Below are positions 32,751 through 41,974 of a stretch of DNA of 64,000 nt, piece after piece. Under the pieces are notes generated by a model, which had not been told where the DNA came from, did no database searches, and saw nothing but the letters and a program-made list of their open reading frames with translations. The DNA comes from Bordetella genomosp. 1. GTDB taxonomy: Bacteria; Pseudomonadota; Gammaproteobacteria; Burkholderiales; Burkholderiaceae_B. The stretch's first letter is position 1; every line of letters begins with the position of its first letter. The stretch spans positions 434,001-498,000 of the forward strand of contig NZ_NEVL01000003.1 in NCBI RefSeq assembly GCF_002261335.1, in the 5' to 3' direction. A program made the position numbers and the translations under genes.

Positions 32751-33968
32751 ATGTCCCACTCTCCTACACAGCACCGGCCTGGCCTGGTGCTGCTCGCACT
32801 TGCTGTCGGCAGCTTCGCCATCGGAACCACCGAGTTCGCCACGATGAGCCTGCTGCCCTACTTTGCCCAGTCGCTGGGCATCGACGCCCCGACCGCCGGC
32901 CACGTGATCAGCGCCTATGCGCTGGGCGTGGTCGTGGGCGCCCCGGTGCTGGCCGTGCTCGGCGCACGCATGCCGCGGCGGCGCCTGCTGATCGCGCTGA
33001 TGGCGCTGTTTGCCGTCGGCAACGGCCTGAGCGCCATCGCGCCCGACTATCACTGGATGCTGGTGTTCCGCTTCATCAGCGGCCTGCCGCACGGCGCCTA
33101 TTTCGGCATCGCTTCGCTCGTCGCCAGCTCGCTGGTGCCGGCGAATCGCCGCACCATGGCGGTGGGCCGGGTGTTTCTCGGCCTCACCGTGGCCACCATC
33201 ATCGGCGTGCCGATGGCCAATTGGCTGGGCCAGGTCGTGGGCTGGCGCTGGAGCTTCGGCCTGGTGTCGCTGCTCGCCATCCTCACGATGACCAGCGTCG
33301 GCATCTTCGCGCCCGACACCCCGGCCGACCACAAGGCCAGCCCGCTGCGCGAACTTGGCGCGTTGAGCCGCGCCCAGGTCTGGATCACGCTCGCGATCGG
33401 CGCGGTCGGCTTCGGCGGCATGTTCTCGATCTACACCTACCTGGCCGACACGCTGACCGCCGTCACCCACGTCGACCCCACCACCGTGCCCTTCGTGCTG
33501 AGCGTGTTCGGCCTGGGCCTGACCGTGGGCAACATGGTGGTGCCGGTGTTTGCCGATCGCGCCGTCATGCGCACGGCGGGGGGGCTGCTGGTCTGGTCGG
33601 CCGTGATGCTGGCGCTGTTCCCGCTGATGGCCCACAACGTCTGGCTCATTTCGCTCAACGTGTTCCTGGTCGGCGTCGGCGGCGCGCTCGGCACGGTGCT
33701 GCAGACGCGCCTGATGGACGTGGCCGGCGACGCGCAAAGCCTCGCCGCCGCGCTCAATCACTCGGCCTTCAACGCCGCCAACGCGCTCGGCCCCTTCCTG
33801 GGCGGCCTCGCCATCGCGGCCGGTTTCGGCTGGACCTCGACCGGCTGGGTCGGCGCGCTGCTCGCGCTCGGCGCGATGCCGCTGTGGCTGTGGGCGGTGC
33901 TGCTCGAGCGCCACCACCGCGCCGCGCGCGCCGCCCGCCTGGTCGCGAGCACCGAGTCCGCGCGCTGA
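32751..33968 (+). CDS. MFS transporter, DHA1 family (AraJ/YdhP-like)
   Basis: 405 residues from the ATG at 32751; the upstream in-frame extension is not hydrophobic. Twelve membrane segments are expected. It has the DHA1 opening FAIGTTEFATMSLLPYFAQS and the motif-A loop GARMPRRRLLIALM. This branch exports sugars, purine nucleosides or drugs; the substrate cannot be told. A long inverted repeat 18 bases after its stop separates it from the convergent MFS gene. Confidence 0.92.
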   Translation: MSHSPTQHRPGLVLLALAVGSFAIGTTEFATMSLLPYFAQSLGIDAPTAGHVISAYALGVVVGAPVLAVLGARMPRRRLLIALMALFAVGNGLSAIAPDYHWMLVFRFISGLPHGAYFGIASLVASSLVPANRRTMAVGRVFLGLTVATIIGVPMANWLGQVVGWRWSFGLVSLLAILTMTSVGIFAPDTPADHKASPLRELGALSRAQVWITLAIGAVGFGGMFSIYTYLADTLTAVTHVDPTTVPFVLSVFGLGLTVGNMVVPVFADRAVMRTAGGLLVWSAVMLALFPLMAHNVWLISLNVFLVGVGGALGTVLQTRLMDVAGDAQSLAAALNHSAFNAANALGPFLGGLAIAAGFGWTSTGWVGALLALGAMPLWLWAVLLERHHRAARAARLVASTESAR

Positions 33969-33986
33969 GCGCCGCGCCACCGCGTC

Positions 33987-34031
33987 GCAAATGCAATCGG
34001 CCCAGGCAATGCCTGGGCCGATTGCATTTGC
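33987..34031. terminator. Bidirectional hairpin, perfect 22-bp inverted repeat
   Basis: The arms 33987-34008 (GCAAATGCAATCGGCC...) and 34010-34031 pair perfectly around one base. It lies between two convergent MFS genes, so it would serve both strands. The usual long T run is absent. Confidence 0.75.
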
Positions 34032-34053
34032 GCGCTCGCGCGACGCGGGCCGC

Positions 34054-35394
34054 TCAGCGCGCCGGCGCGGGTTCCGGGTCCGGCGCGGCCGACAACACCG
34101 GCTCGGCCACCTCGGTGTTCGGCACGACGTTGGTCAGGTCTTCGGTCATCTCGTGGTCGAGCGCGCCCTGCACCAGGTCGTCGGTGACGCGCAGCTCCAC
34201 CCCCACCGGCGACATCTGGGCCGCGGCGGCGAACGGCGCCACGGGCGCGGGCGCGGGACGTTCGCCGCGACGCCAGACGAAGAAGCTCACCAGCCCGAGA
34301 TTGAGCACCGCGAAGCTCCAGAACAGGCCCGCCGCGCCGAACTGCGTCATCACCGGCGAGATCACCAGCGGGCTGAGCGCCGAGCCGATGGAATTGATCA
34401 GCAGCAGGCCCTGGATCATGCGCACCAGCGCATCGGCCGGCGCGCGGTCGGCCGCGTGGCTGACGGCCACCGGGTAGATCGCGAACACCCCGCCGCCCAA
34501 CAGGAACAGCAAGGGCATCAGCAGCCAGGAGCCCGCCGGGATCAGCAGGATCAGGAAACTCAGCGCGGCGCAGAACACCGCCAGCGCGATCAGCACGACC
34601 TGGCGATCGCGCAGGTCCGACCAGCGGCCGACCGGGTACTGCAGCACCATCGCGCCCAGGATCACCGCGCTCATCATCTTGCCGACCTGCGCCACGTCGA
34701 GGCCGATGCGCTGCAGATAGAGCGGCAGCAAGGTGTAGATCGCGGCGATGGCCACGCCCGAACCGAAGCAGCCCATCACGCCGGTCGGCGTCATGCGCGC
34801 GAGATGGTGCGGCAGCAGAGGCTCGACGCGCTCGACCAGGGGGGACACGCGCGGGATCATCGCCATGGGCATCACCGACAGCGAGGCCAGCAACCCCGCC
34901 ACCATGAACGGCGCCATCTCGCCCAGCGCGGTGATGCTGCCGAGCTCGAGCTGGCCCAGCATGCCCGAGCCGTAGAGGGCGATCATGTAGAGCGCCAGCA
35001 GGCGGCCGCGCATCTTGGCGTCGCCGGCCAGCAGCATCCAGCTTTCCACCACGAGGAACACCCCGACGCTGGCCCAGCCGTTGATCAGGCGCAGCACGAA
35101 CCAGGCTTCGCGATTGAAGACCAGGCCCTGCAGCAGCACGGTGACTGCGATGAGCGAGGCGAAGCAGCTGTAGGCGCGGATGTGGCCGATGCGCAGGATC
35201 AGCCGATCATTGAAGATCGCGCCCAGCGTCAGGCCGATGAAGTAGGACGACGAAATGATGCCGATGACGGTGGCCGATTCGCCGGCCGCGTCCAGTTGCA
35301 ACGTCGTGAGGGAGGAGATGAAAGCGTTGCCGATGCAGACAACGAACAAGCCAAGTAAAGGCGCCAGCACCAGGGCCAGCAACTGCCGCGACAT
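34054..35394 (-). CDS. MFS transporter, YcaD-like
   Basis: 446 residues from the ATG at 35394 (MSRQLLALVLAPLLGLFVVC). Twelve hydrophobic segments; FNDRLILRIGHIRAYSCFA is the cytoplasmic loop after helix 2, and FLVVESWMLLAGDAKMRGR is typical of YcaD-like carriers. A hydrophilic acidic tail of about 60 residues follows the last helix (PAPVAPFAAAAQMSPVG...), longer than usual. Substrate unknown. It converges on the other MFS gene. Confidence 0.9.
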   Translation of the reverse strand: MSRQLLALVLAPLLGLFVVCIGNAFISSLTTLQLDAAGESATVIGIISSSYFIGLTLGAIFNDRLILRIGHIRAYSCFASLIAVTVLLQGLVFNREAWFVLRLINGWASVGVFLVVESWMLLAGDAKMRGRLLALYMIALYGSGMLGQLELGSITALGEMAPFMVAGLLASLSVMPMAMIPRVSPLVERVEPLLPHHLARMTPTGVMGCFGSGVAIAAIYTLLPLYLQRIGLDVAQVGKMMSAVILGAMVLQYPVGRWSDLRDRQVVLIALAVFCAALSFLILLIPAGSWLLMPLLFLLGGGVFAIYPVAVSHAADRAPADALVRMIQGLLLINSIGSALSPLVISPVMTQFGAAGLFWSFAVLNLGLVSFFVWRRGERPAPAPVAPFAAAAQMSPVGVELRVTDDLVQGALDHEMTEDLTNVVPNTEVAEPVLSAAPDPEPAPAR

Positions 35395-35972
35395 GAAAGC
35401 CTCGATTTCGAGTGAGCGCAATGCATCCGGTTCGGCCGGACTACCGATATGAAGGGTTCGAAGAAGGTGCAACGTGGCTGGCGCTGGGCCGCCTGGGCTG
35501 GGCGTGCACCGACCGTCCGGGTCGGGGATGGCGCCCTGGGTCTCCTGGGAGATGTCGGGGGTGGCAGGTCGCGCCGCGCGCGCCCGCGGGCACGGCTGTG
35601 GCCAGGGCGACGGCGCCGCGCGGTCCGCAGCGGACGGCAGCGCCTCGTTCGGACGGCCCCTGGCGCCGTGCGCCGCACGGCGGGTGGGCCTGCGTCGCGC
35701 GTCGGCGTGGCGATGAATGAAATCCGAGCCGGATTGTAGCGCCGCGCCGCGGGGCCCTGGCGCGACTGTCTCCCCTGCACGACAGACTCGAAGAGATGCC
35801 GATAATTATTGTTTCACGGTTACATCGTTTGCTACATCTGCGGACTACAGTCTTAGCATCTGCCTGCCGTTAGTAATAGCACTTGCCCGATCCTTGCACG
35901 CGCAACGATCGCCCCGCCCAGCGGGCCCCACGGCCCCTGTGCGTTTCCGGACTGGACGATGACCCGACCGCG
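35395..35972. other. Spacer without supported gene; AT-rich promoter-like patch
   Basis: About 580 bases. 35400-35780 is GC-rich with short, arginine-rich open frames that I do not accept. 35795-35885 is unusually AT-rich for this window (GATAATTATTGTTTCAC and GTTAGTAATAG) and may be the promoter of the membrane-protein gene that follows. Confidence 0.45.
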
Positions 35973-36377
35973 ATGACCCAACCGCTGCCCGCGCCCCTGC
36001 CCGGCCAACTGCACCGCCTGCAGCTGTGTTTCGCCGGCGCCTGCCTGTGCATCGCGGCGAGCTATCTGCTGGCGGCCGGCGCGCCGGGATTCAAGGCGCC
36101 CACCGCGCTTGCCGGCTGCCTGTTCCTGGTCACGTTCGCCCTGATCGGCGGCCACCTGTGGCTGCTGTACCGGATCGCCGCGCGGCTTGGCCGCGACGGC
36201 GCGCGCTGGCTGCTCGCCATCGTCGCCCTGCCCCTCGCGGCCCGCCTCACCGGCCACGACAACTTCTACACCCTGGTCTTGCTCCCGGCGACCCTGTGGG
36301 CCGCGGCGCACGTGATGGTGGTGCTCGCCGCGCGCGGCCGCATCGCCCACCGCGTCGGCGCTCAGCTACTGCGCTGA
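35973..36377 (+). CDS. Hypothetical membrane protein (four helices)
   Basis: 134 residues from the ATG at 35973. Four hydrophobic segments: LCFAGACLCIAASYLLAAG, ALAGCLFLVTFALIGGHLWL, WLLAIVALPLAARL and TLVLLPATLWAAAHVMVVLA. No recognised domain. It stands before another small membrane protein, but with about 200 bases between them. Confidence 0.65.
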   Translation: MTQPLPAPLPGQLHRLQLCFAGACLCIAASYLLAAGAPGFKAPTALAGCLFLVTFALIGGHLWLLYRIAARLGRDGARWLLAIVALPLAARLTGHDNFYTLVLLPATLWAAAHVMVVLAARGRIAHRVGAQLLR

Positions 36378-36576
36378 GCGGTCGGGCCGGCCCATCGCGC
36401 AGCGCGCCGCCGACGGTCCCTCCCGCGACGGGATGGTTGCGCCCGCAGCCATCGGCGCCCGGCGGCACGCGTGGCCGGCGCGCGCCCCGTAACAATTGCA
36501 GATCGCACGACCATTGACCGGGCGCGACCCGCGCGGATACAACCTCGTGCATCCGCCCACGCGCTCCAGGCCTTTC

Positions 36577-37095
36577 ATGTTCATTCTCGTCATTGCCATC
36601 CTCGTGCTGGTGCCAGCGGCAGCGCTCGCGTGGCGGGTGCGGCGGCGCGGCGCGGTCGATGGCGCACGTCGCATCCTGCTCGACCTCGCGGTGGGCGCGG
36701 CGCTGTTCGGCCTGGTCGGCCCGCTGGCAGGCCTGGTCGTGTTCCTCATGCTCGTCGGCATCTCGGAGCGGGAGTTGCAGTGGCTGCGTTATCTCGCGCA
36801 CTACGACATCGCCTACCAGTTCGGCGCGCTGCCGGCCGTGTTGACGGGGCTCGCCGCCGGCGCGCTCAAGCCCGCGCTCGCCGGCTGGAAGCGCTGGGCC
36901 GGCGTGCCGTTGATCGGCGCCGCGCTGGGTTTCGCCTGGCTGATCTGCCACGAGTACCTGCACTATCATCGCGGCGGCTTGCTCTCGCTGGCCGGGCCCG
37001 CCGGCCTGATCGGCGGCATCTCGCTGGTGTCCTCCTGGGCCTGCGTCATGCTCCAGGTGCGCCGCCCGCGCGCCGCGGCGCTGCCCGCGGGCTAG
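36577..37095 (+). CDS. Hypothetical membrane protein
   Basis: 172 residues from the ATG at 36577 (MFILVIAILVLVPAAALAW). About five hydrophobic segments, with HEYLHYHRGG in a loop; the His/Tyr-rich loop resembles metal or quinone sites but no family is recognised. The TauE/SafE gene follows in the same direction after 92 bases. Confidence 0.7.
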   Translation: MFILVIAILVLVPAAALAWRVRRRGAVDGARRILLDLAVGAALFGLVGPLAGLVVFLMLVGISERELQWLRYLAHYDIAYQFGALPAVLTGLAAGALKPALAGWKRWAGVPLIGAALGFAWLICHEYLHYHRGGLLSLAGPAGLIGGISLVSSWACVMLQVRRPRAAALPAG

Positions 37096-37187
37096 CCTGC
37101 CCGGACGGCGCGCTCGCACTGCATGCGGTCGCGCGCGCCGTCATTGGGTAAGATGGCGGCCCGTCCCGCGCTCCGCCTCTGCCCGCC

Positions 37188-37913
37188 GTGGTCTTCGTTC
37201 TGGTCTTCCTGGTCGCACTCGCCGCTGGCGGCGTGAGCGGTGTCATCGGCACCGGCTCGTCGCTGTTGCTGCTGCCGGTGCTGGTGCACGCCTACGGCCC
37301 GAAGGAGGCGATCCCCATCATGGCGGTCGCGGCCGTGCTGGGCAACCTGTCGCGCCTGCTGGTGTGGCGGCGCGAGATCGACTGGCGCGCCGCGCTGGCC
37401 TTCGCATTGGCGGGCATGCCCGCGGCCGCGCTCGGCGCCCGCACCATGCTGGCGCTGCCGGCCTGGATGGTGGACCTCGGGCTGGGCGTGTTTTTCTGGG
37501 CCATGATTCCCGGCCGGCGCGTGCTTCACGCGGGCGGCTATCGCCTGTCCCTGACCCACCTCGCCCTTTGCGGCGCCGCGATCGGGTTCCTGACCGGGCT
37601 GGTGCTGTCGACCGGTCCGCTGAGCGTGCCGGTGTTCATGTCGTACGGGCTTGCGGGCGGCGCCTTTCTCGGCACCGAGGCCGCCAGCTCGGTCCTGGTG
37701 TATCTCGCCAAGGTCGCGACCTTCGCGCTCCAGGGCGCGCTCACACCCGCCATCGCGCTGCAGGGGCTGCTGACCGGCGCCGGCATCATGGCGGGCACCG
37801 CGCTGTCCAAGCGCTTCGTGCTGGCGCTCGGCCCACGGGTGCACCTGCTGCTGCTCGATGGCCTGCTGCTCGTCGCGGGCGCCCTGTTCTTCTGGCTCGC
37901 CGTGTTTCGCTGA
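37188..37913 (+). CDS. TauE/SafE-family sulfite/organosulfonate exporter
   Basis: 241 residues from a GTG at 37188. The two-fold repeat of this family is seen: GGVSGVIGTGSSLLLLPVLV at the N-terminus and CGAAIGFLTGLVLSTGPLSV in the middle, each followed by three helices. About eight membrane segments. Members export sulfite, sulfoacetate or related anions. No sulfonate catabolic gene is beside it, so the substrate is open. Confidence 0.88.
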   Translation: MVFVLVFLVALAAGGVSGVIGTGSSLLLLPVLVHAYGPKEAIPIMAVAAVLGNLSRLLVWRREIDWRAALAFALAGMPAAALGARTMLALPAWMVDLGLGVFFWAMIPGRRVLHAGGYRLSLTHLALCGAAIGFLTGLVLSTGPLSVPVFMSYGLAGGAFLGTEAASSVLVYLAKVATFALQGALTPAIALQGLLTGAGIMAGTALSKRFVLALGPRVHLLLLDGLLLVAGALFFWLAVFR

Positions 37914-37948
37914 GCGCGCGCCGGCCGCGGCACGGCGCGCGCCCGGGT

Positions 37949-38944
37949 TCAGCCTTGCAGGGTGATGCCGCGCGCCTTGATCAGCTCGGCCCATTTGCGC
38001 CGCTCGTCGCGCATGAAGTCGGCGAAACGCTCGGCGCTGCCGCCACCGTCTTCGGCGCCGAAGCTCTCCAGCTGCGCCACCACGTCGGGCTGCGCCAGCG
38101 CGCGGTTGACGTCGGCGTTGATGCGCGTCACCAGCGCCGGGGCCATGTTGCCCGGCCCCACCAGGCCGAACCAGATGCTGGCCTCGTAGCCGGGATAGCC
38201 CGACTCCGCGATCGTCGGCAGGTCGGCAAACGCCTTGGCGCGTTGCGCGCCGGTCTGCGCGATGGCACGCAAGCGCCCCGCCTTCACGAAGCTCGACGTG
38301 GTGGTCATGCCCTCGATGGCGAAGTCGAGCTGGCCGCCGATCAGATCATTCATCACCGGCGCCGAGCCGCTGTATGGGACGTGCAGCGCGGAGACGCCGG
38401 CCGCCTGCTCGAACAGCGCCAGCGCGAGGTGCTGCGCCGAGCCGACGCCGGACGAGCCGAAGCTCACCTGGCCCGGCTTGGCGCGGCAGCGTGCCACCAG
38501 CGCGTCCAGCGTGGCCACCGGGCTGTCGGGCCGCGTCACCAGCAGCTGCGGGGTCTTGCCCACCAGCGCGATGGCGCTGAAATCCCGCTCTGCCGAGAAT
38601 TTCAGCCCCGGGTTCAGGCCGGGCGCGATGCCCAGCGCGTTGATGTGCCCCATCATCAGCGTGTTGCCATCGGGCGCGGCGCGGGCCACCTCGGCGGCCG
38701 CGATCAGGCCGGCGGCGCCGACCTTGTTCTCGACCACGATGGGCATGCCCCATTGCGCGCTCAACTTGTTGGCGACGATGCGGGCCAGCACGTCGGTGCC
38801 TCCGCCGGCCGGAAAGCCCACCACCAGCCGCACCGGCCCGGGCGGCAGGCCGGCGGCCGCCTGCGACGCCAACGCGGCGCGGGCGGGTACAGCGCAAGCC
38901 AGGGCCGATCCGGCCATGGCGGTCATGAAGCGACGGCGGTCCAT
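37949..38944 (-). CDS. Bug-family (TctC-like) periplasmic solute receptor
   Basis: 331 residues. Signal peptide about 1-26 with an RR near the start (MDRRRFMTAMAGSALACAVP), which could be Tat or Sec. The receptor fold shows VRLVVGFPAGGGTDVLARIV, VVENKVGAAGLIAAAEVA, FGSSGVGSAQHLALALF and VPYSGSAPVMNDLIGGQLDF, all Bug hallmarks. These bind carboxylates in the periplasm. It follows the enolase-superfamily gene by 42 bases and probably captures that enzyme's sugar-acid substrate. No TctA/TctB genes adjoin, as is common for Bug receptors. Confidence 0.93.
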   Translation of the reverse strand: MDRRRFMTAMAGSALACAVPARAALASQAAAGLPPGPVRLVVGFPAGGGTDVLARIVANKLSAQWGMPIVVENKVGAAGLIAAAEVARAAPDGNTLMMGHINALGIAPGLNPGLKFSAERDFSAIALVGKTPQLLVTRPDSPVATLDALVARCRAKPGQVSFGSSGVGSAQHLALALFEQAAGVSALHVPYSGSAPVMNDLIGGQLDFAIEGMTTTSSFVKAGRLRAIAQTGAQRAKAFADLPTIAESGYPGYEASIWFGLVGPGNMAPALVTRINADVNRALAQPDVVAQLESFGAEDGGGSAERFADFMRDERRKWAELIKARGITLQG

Positions 38945-38986
38945 GTCTGTCTCCTTGTCATGTTGTCATGGGACCCAATCGGACGC

Positions 38987-40111
38987 TCAGGACACAGTGG
39001 TCCAGCGTCCGTACTTCGACACCTGCTTCTCGTCGAATCCGAAGCCCAGGCCGGGCTCCTGGTGCAACACGACCCGGCCCTTGCTGTGCGCGAGCTGGCG
39101 GTCGATCAGGCGCCGGAAGTTCAGCACCTGGTCGTCCCAGAAGTATTCGACGTAGCGCGCGTTCGGCGTGGCGGCCACCAGCGGCGCGTGCACGTCGTGG
39201 AACCAGTGCGGGCACACCTGCACGCCGTAGCCGGCCGCCAGCGCGGCGATGCGCTTCCATTCGGTGATGCCGCCGCACACGGCGGCGTCGGTCTGCAGGA
39301 TGGCGGCCGCGCCCGCGTCCAGCAGCTGCTTGTGATACCAGCGGCCGTAGCCGATCTCGGCGGTCGCGACCGGGATCGACGTCAGGCGCGCCAGGCGGCC
39401 GTGGCTCTCGATGTCGTCGGGGCCGAACGGCTCTTCGATGAAGTACGGGCGGTACTGCTCGATGCGGCTCAGGTACTGCATGGCCTGCACGGTGTCGACC
39501 CAGCCGTTGTTGCAGTCGAGCATGAGCTCGACGTCGGGGCCGACCGCCTCGCGCGCGGCGCGCACGCGCGATTCCTCGCCCTGCGGCGACCAGCGCCCGG
39601 TCTTCATCTTGACCGCCTGGAAGCCGAGCTCGACGTAGCTCGCCATCTCCTCGCCCAGCATCTCGGCGGTCTTGCCCTCCACGTAGTAGCCGCCGCTGGC
39701 ATAGGCGGCCACGGTGTCGGTCTGCGCGGCGCCGAGGAACTTGTGCAGCGGCAGCCCGACGCTGCGGGCGTTCATGTCCCACAGCGCGATGTCGAGCGCG
39801 CTGATGGCGCGCATCACCGTGCCGGCGCGGCCCTGCAGCAGGCTTTCCTGGTACATCTCCTGCCACAGCGCCTCCACGGCCAGCGACTCGCGGCCCAGCA
39901 GCACAGGCGCCAGCAGCTGCTCCACGGCGACGCGGAACAGCTCGCCCGCGGCGCTGCCGACGTAGCAGAAGCCGATGCCTTCGATGCCGTCGGCGCTGCG
40001 CACCTTGACCAGGCCGTAGTGGCGGTCGGTCACGGTGCGGTTGGAAAACGAGGTCACCTTGTCGAGCGGCACGGTGGCGGCGCAGACGTCGATGGACTTG
40101 ATGATGGGCAC
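38987..40111 (-). CDS. Enolase-superfamily (mandelate racemase / muconate lactonizing enzyme) protein
   Basis: 374 residues from a GTG at 40111, behind AAGGAG; a longer form would add 19 residues with no homologous look. The capping domain is N-terminal, and the barrel has the KxK base in AVKMKTGRW, metal ligands in LDCNNGW, IEEPFGPDD and ATAEIGYG, and a later CPHWFHDVHAPL with possible base histidines. These enzymes abstract a proton next to a carboxylate and dehydrate or epimerise acid sugars, or cycloisomerise muconates. It pairs with a Bug receptor and is divergent from a LysR gene. Exact substrate unknown. Confidence 0.9.
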   Translation of the reverse strand: MPIIKSIDVCAATVPLDKVTSFSNRTVTDRHYGLVKVRSADGIEGIGFCYVGSAAGELFRVAVEQLLAPVLLGRESLAVEALWQEMYQESLLQGRAGTVMRAISALDIALWDMNARSVGLPLHKFLGAAQTDTVAAYASGGYYVEGKTAEMLGEEMASYVELGFQAVKMKTGRWSPQGEESRVRAAREAVGPDVELMLDCNNGWVDTVQAMQYLSRIEQYRPYFIEEPFGPDDIESHGRLARLTSIPVATAEIGYGRWYHKQLLDAGAAAILQTDAAVCGGITEWKRIAALAAGYGVQVCPHWFHDVHAPLVAATPNARYVEYFWDDQVLNFRRLIDRQLAHSKGRVVLHQEPGLGFGFDEKQVSKYGRWTTVS

Positions 40112-40222
40112 GGGCGATCTCCTTGATCGATGGCTGACAGTGAAAACAGCACCACTGTGCACCGCCACCGCACTTCAAGAAACCCGTGTTGAACGTCTTC
40201 AGACCGCGTAAAATCCGTGGTC

Positions 40223-41134
40223 ATGGATACGCGATTCCTGCAGAGTTTCGCGGCAGTGGTGGATCTCGGCTCGATTGCCGAGGCGGCCCGCCGTCTCGAC
40301 CTCGCACCCACCACCGTCACGCAGCAGATCCGCGCCCTCGAGGCCGACCTGGGCGCGCGCCTGCTGATGCGCGCCGGCCGCACGGTCAAGCCCACCGCGG
40401 TCGGCTCGCGCATCCTGGCCCACGCGCACGACGTGCTGCGCGACGTGCGCGACCTGCGCTCGGCCGCCACCGAAACCGGGCTGCCGGCCGGGCCGCTGCG
40501 CCTGGGCGCCACGCCCAGCGCGTTGATGGGGCTGCTTCCGCCCATGCTGCGCGCCTGGAAGCAGGCCTATCCGGCGATCCCGATCTACATCGAGCCAGGC
40601 ACCTCGGTGCGGCTGCTCGACCGGGTCAATGCCGGCGAGCTCGACGCCGCGATCCTGGTGCACCCGGCCTACGAGCTGCCCAAGACCTGCGGCTGGCGCC
40701 TGCTGCGCGAAGAGGCGCTGGTGCTGCTGGCGCCGCGCCGGCTGCGCGTCACCGATGCCCTGCAGACCGCGGCGCGCGAACCCTTCATCCGCTACGACCG
40801 CAACGTGGTGGCCGGCAAGCTCGCCGACGAGTACCTGCGGTCCCATGGCGTGCGGCCCAAGGTGCAGTTCGAGCTCGACGGCATCGAGCACATCGCCAAG
40901 CTGGTGGCCGAAGGATTCGGGGTGTCGGTGCTGCCCGACTGGCCGGTGATCGGGGCGCCCGACCCGCAACTGCGACGCTGGCCCCTGCCCGCGCCCTGCC
41001 CCTCGCGCCAGGTCGGCATGGCCTGGCTGCGCACGTCGGTGCGCTGCGCGCTGGCCGAAGAGTTTCTGCGGGTCATCCTGCGCGACACGAACTCGGACAC
41101 CGACAGGCCGGCGCGGCGCGTCGCCCGCCGCTGA
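40223..41134 (+). CDS. LysR-family transcriptional regulator
   Basis: 303 residues from the ATG at 40223 (a GTG at 40217 is two codons upstream). Winged helix about 1-60: RFLQSFAAVVDLGSIAEAAR, LAPTTVTQQIRALEADLG. Effector domain about 90-295 with PLRLGATPSALMGLLPPML and AEGFGVSVLPDWPV. Divergent from the enolase-superfamily gene with 111 bases between, which must hold its operator. It should activate that gene in response to its substrate or product. Confidence 0.93.
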   Translation: MDTRFLQSFAAVVDLGSIAEAARRLDLAPTTVTQQIRALEADLGARLLMRAGRTVKPTAVGSRILAHAHDVLRDVRDLRSAATETGLPAGPLRLGATPSALMGLLPPMLRAWKQAYPAIPIYIEPGTSVRLLDRVNAGELDAAILVHPAYELPKTCGWRLLREEALVLLAPRRLRVTDALQTAAREPFIRYDRNVVAGKLADEYLRSHGVRPKVQFELDGIEHIAKLVAEGFGVSVLPDWPVIGAPDPQLRRWPLPAPCPSRQVGMAWLRTSVRCALAEEFLRVILRDTNSDTDRPARRVARR

Positions 41135-41164
41135 CGGCAAGCCTGTCTGCGCGCAGAAGACGGG

Positions 41165-41974
41165 TCAGCCGGGCATTTGCCGCCGCGCGCCCTGTTCGAC
41201 CTGGGCCTGGCGCGCGGCGATCGCCGCCGCGGTCTCGCGCATGCGCGCGATCACCGTGTCGAAGCGCTGCGGCGCAAGCCGCTCCGCCATGGCGGTGACG
41301 GTCACCGCGCCGAGCGCGCCGCCGTCCGCGGCCAGGATCGGCACGGCCACCGCGCTGGTGCCCGGCATCAGCCCGGCGGGCGCATGGGCCAGCCCCTGCG
41401 CGCGGGCGGCCTCGACGCGGGCCAGCACCTCGTCCACGCCCTCGCCCAGCACCGCCAGCCGCGCCGCGTTGTCGTGCACCAGCGCGGCGCTGTCGGCCGG
41501 CGCGAGGTTGGCCAGCAACGCCACCCCGGACACGCCCACGCCCAGCGGACGCCGCACGCCCACCTCGATGGACAGCACCTGGATCGGATGATGGCCGGTG
41601 CGCCGGCCGATGCAGATCGAGTCGTGGCCATGGCGGATGCTGAGGAACACGGTGTCGCCCACCTGGTCGGCCAGCTCGGCCAGATAGGGATCGGCCAGCG
41701 TCAGCAGCGGAAAACGGCGAGTGCGCGCCAGCCCCAGCAGGCTGATCTCCGGGCCGATCAGATAACGGCGGGTCGCGGCGTCCTGCTCGACCGCACCCTC
41801 CTGGATCAGGGTCTTGAGCAGCCGGTGCACCGTGGGCCGGTTCAGGCCCGACATGCGCTCCAGGTCCACCAGCCGCACCCCGCGCTCCTGGCCACAGGCC
41901 ACCAGGCGCAGCAGCGCCAGTGCGCGGCGCACGGTCTGCGCACCGCCGCCCGCGTCGTCGGCCGGCACGCTCAT
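41165..41974 (-). CDS. IclR-family transcriptional regulator
   Basis: 269 residues from the ATG at 41974. HTH about 14-75 (VRRALALLRLVACGQERGVR, MSGLNRPTVHRLLKTLIQEG) and an IclR effector domain about 90-260 (FLSIRHGHDSICIGR, LGVGVSGVALLANL, GLMPGTSAVAVPIL). Its start overlaps the stop of the flavin-reductase gene (ATGA at 41971-41974), so both are one transcript. The likely regulator of the divergent catabolic operon from 42846. Confidence 0.93.
   Translation of the reverse strand: MSVPADDAGGGAQTVRRALALLRLVACGQERGVRLVDLERMSGLNRPTVHRLLKTLIQEGAVEQDAATRRYLIGPEISLLGLARTRRFPLLTLADPYLAELADQVGDTVFLSIRHGHDSICIGRRTGHHPIQVLSIEVGVRRPLGVGVSGVALLANLAPADSAALVHDNAARLAVLGEGVDEVLARVEAARAQGLAHAPAGLMPGTSAVAVPILAADGGALGAVTVTAMAERLAPQRFDTVIARMRETAAAIAARQAQVEQGARRQMPG

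Noticed and set aside
35449-35780. Possible small genes in the spacer before 35973
   Set aside because: Arg/Gly/Ala-rich frames on both strands overlap each other and have no ribosome site or family likeness.
37364-40126. A 920-codon plus-strand open frame over TauE, Bug and enolase genes
   Set aside because: Out of frame with TauE and antisense to the other two; no recognisable domain.
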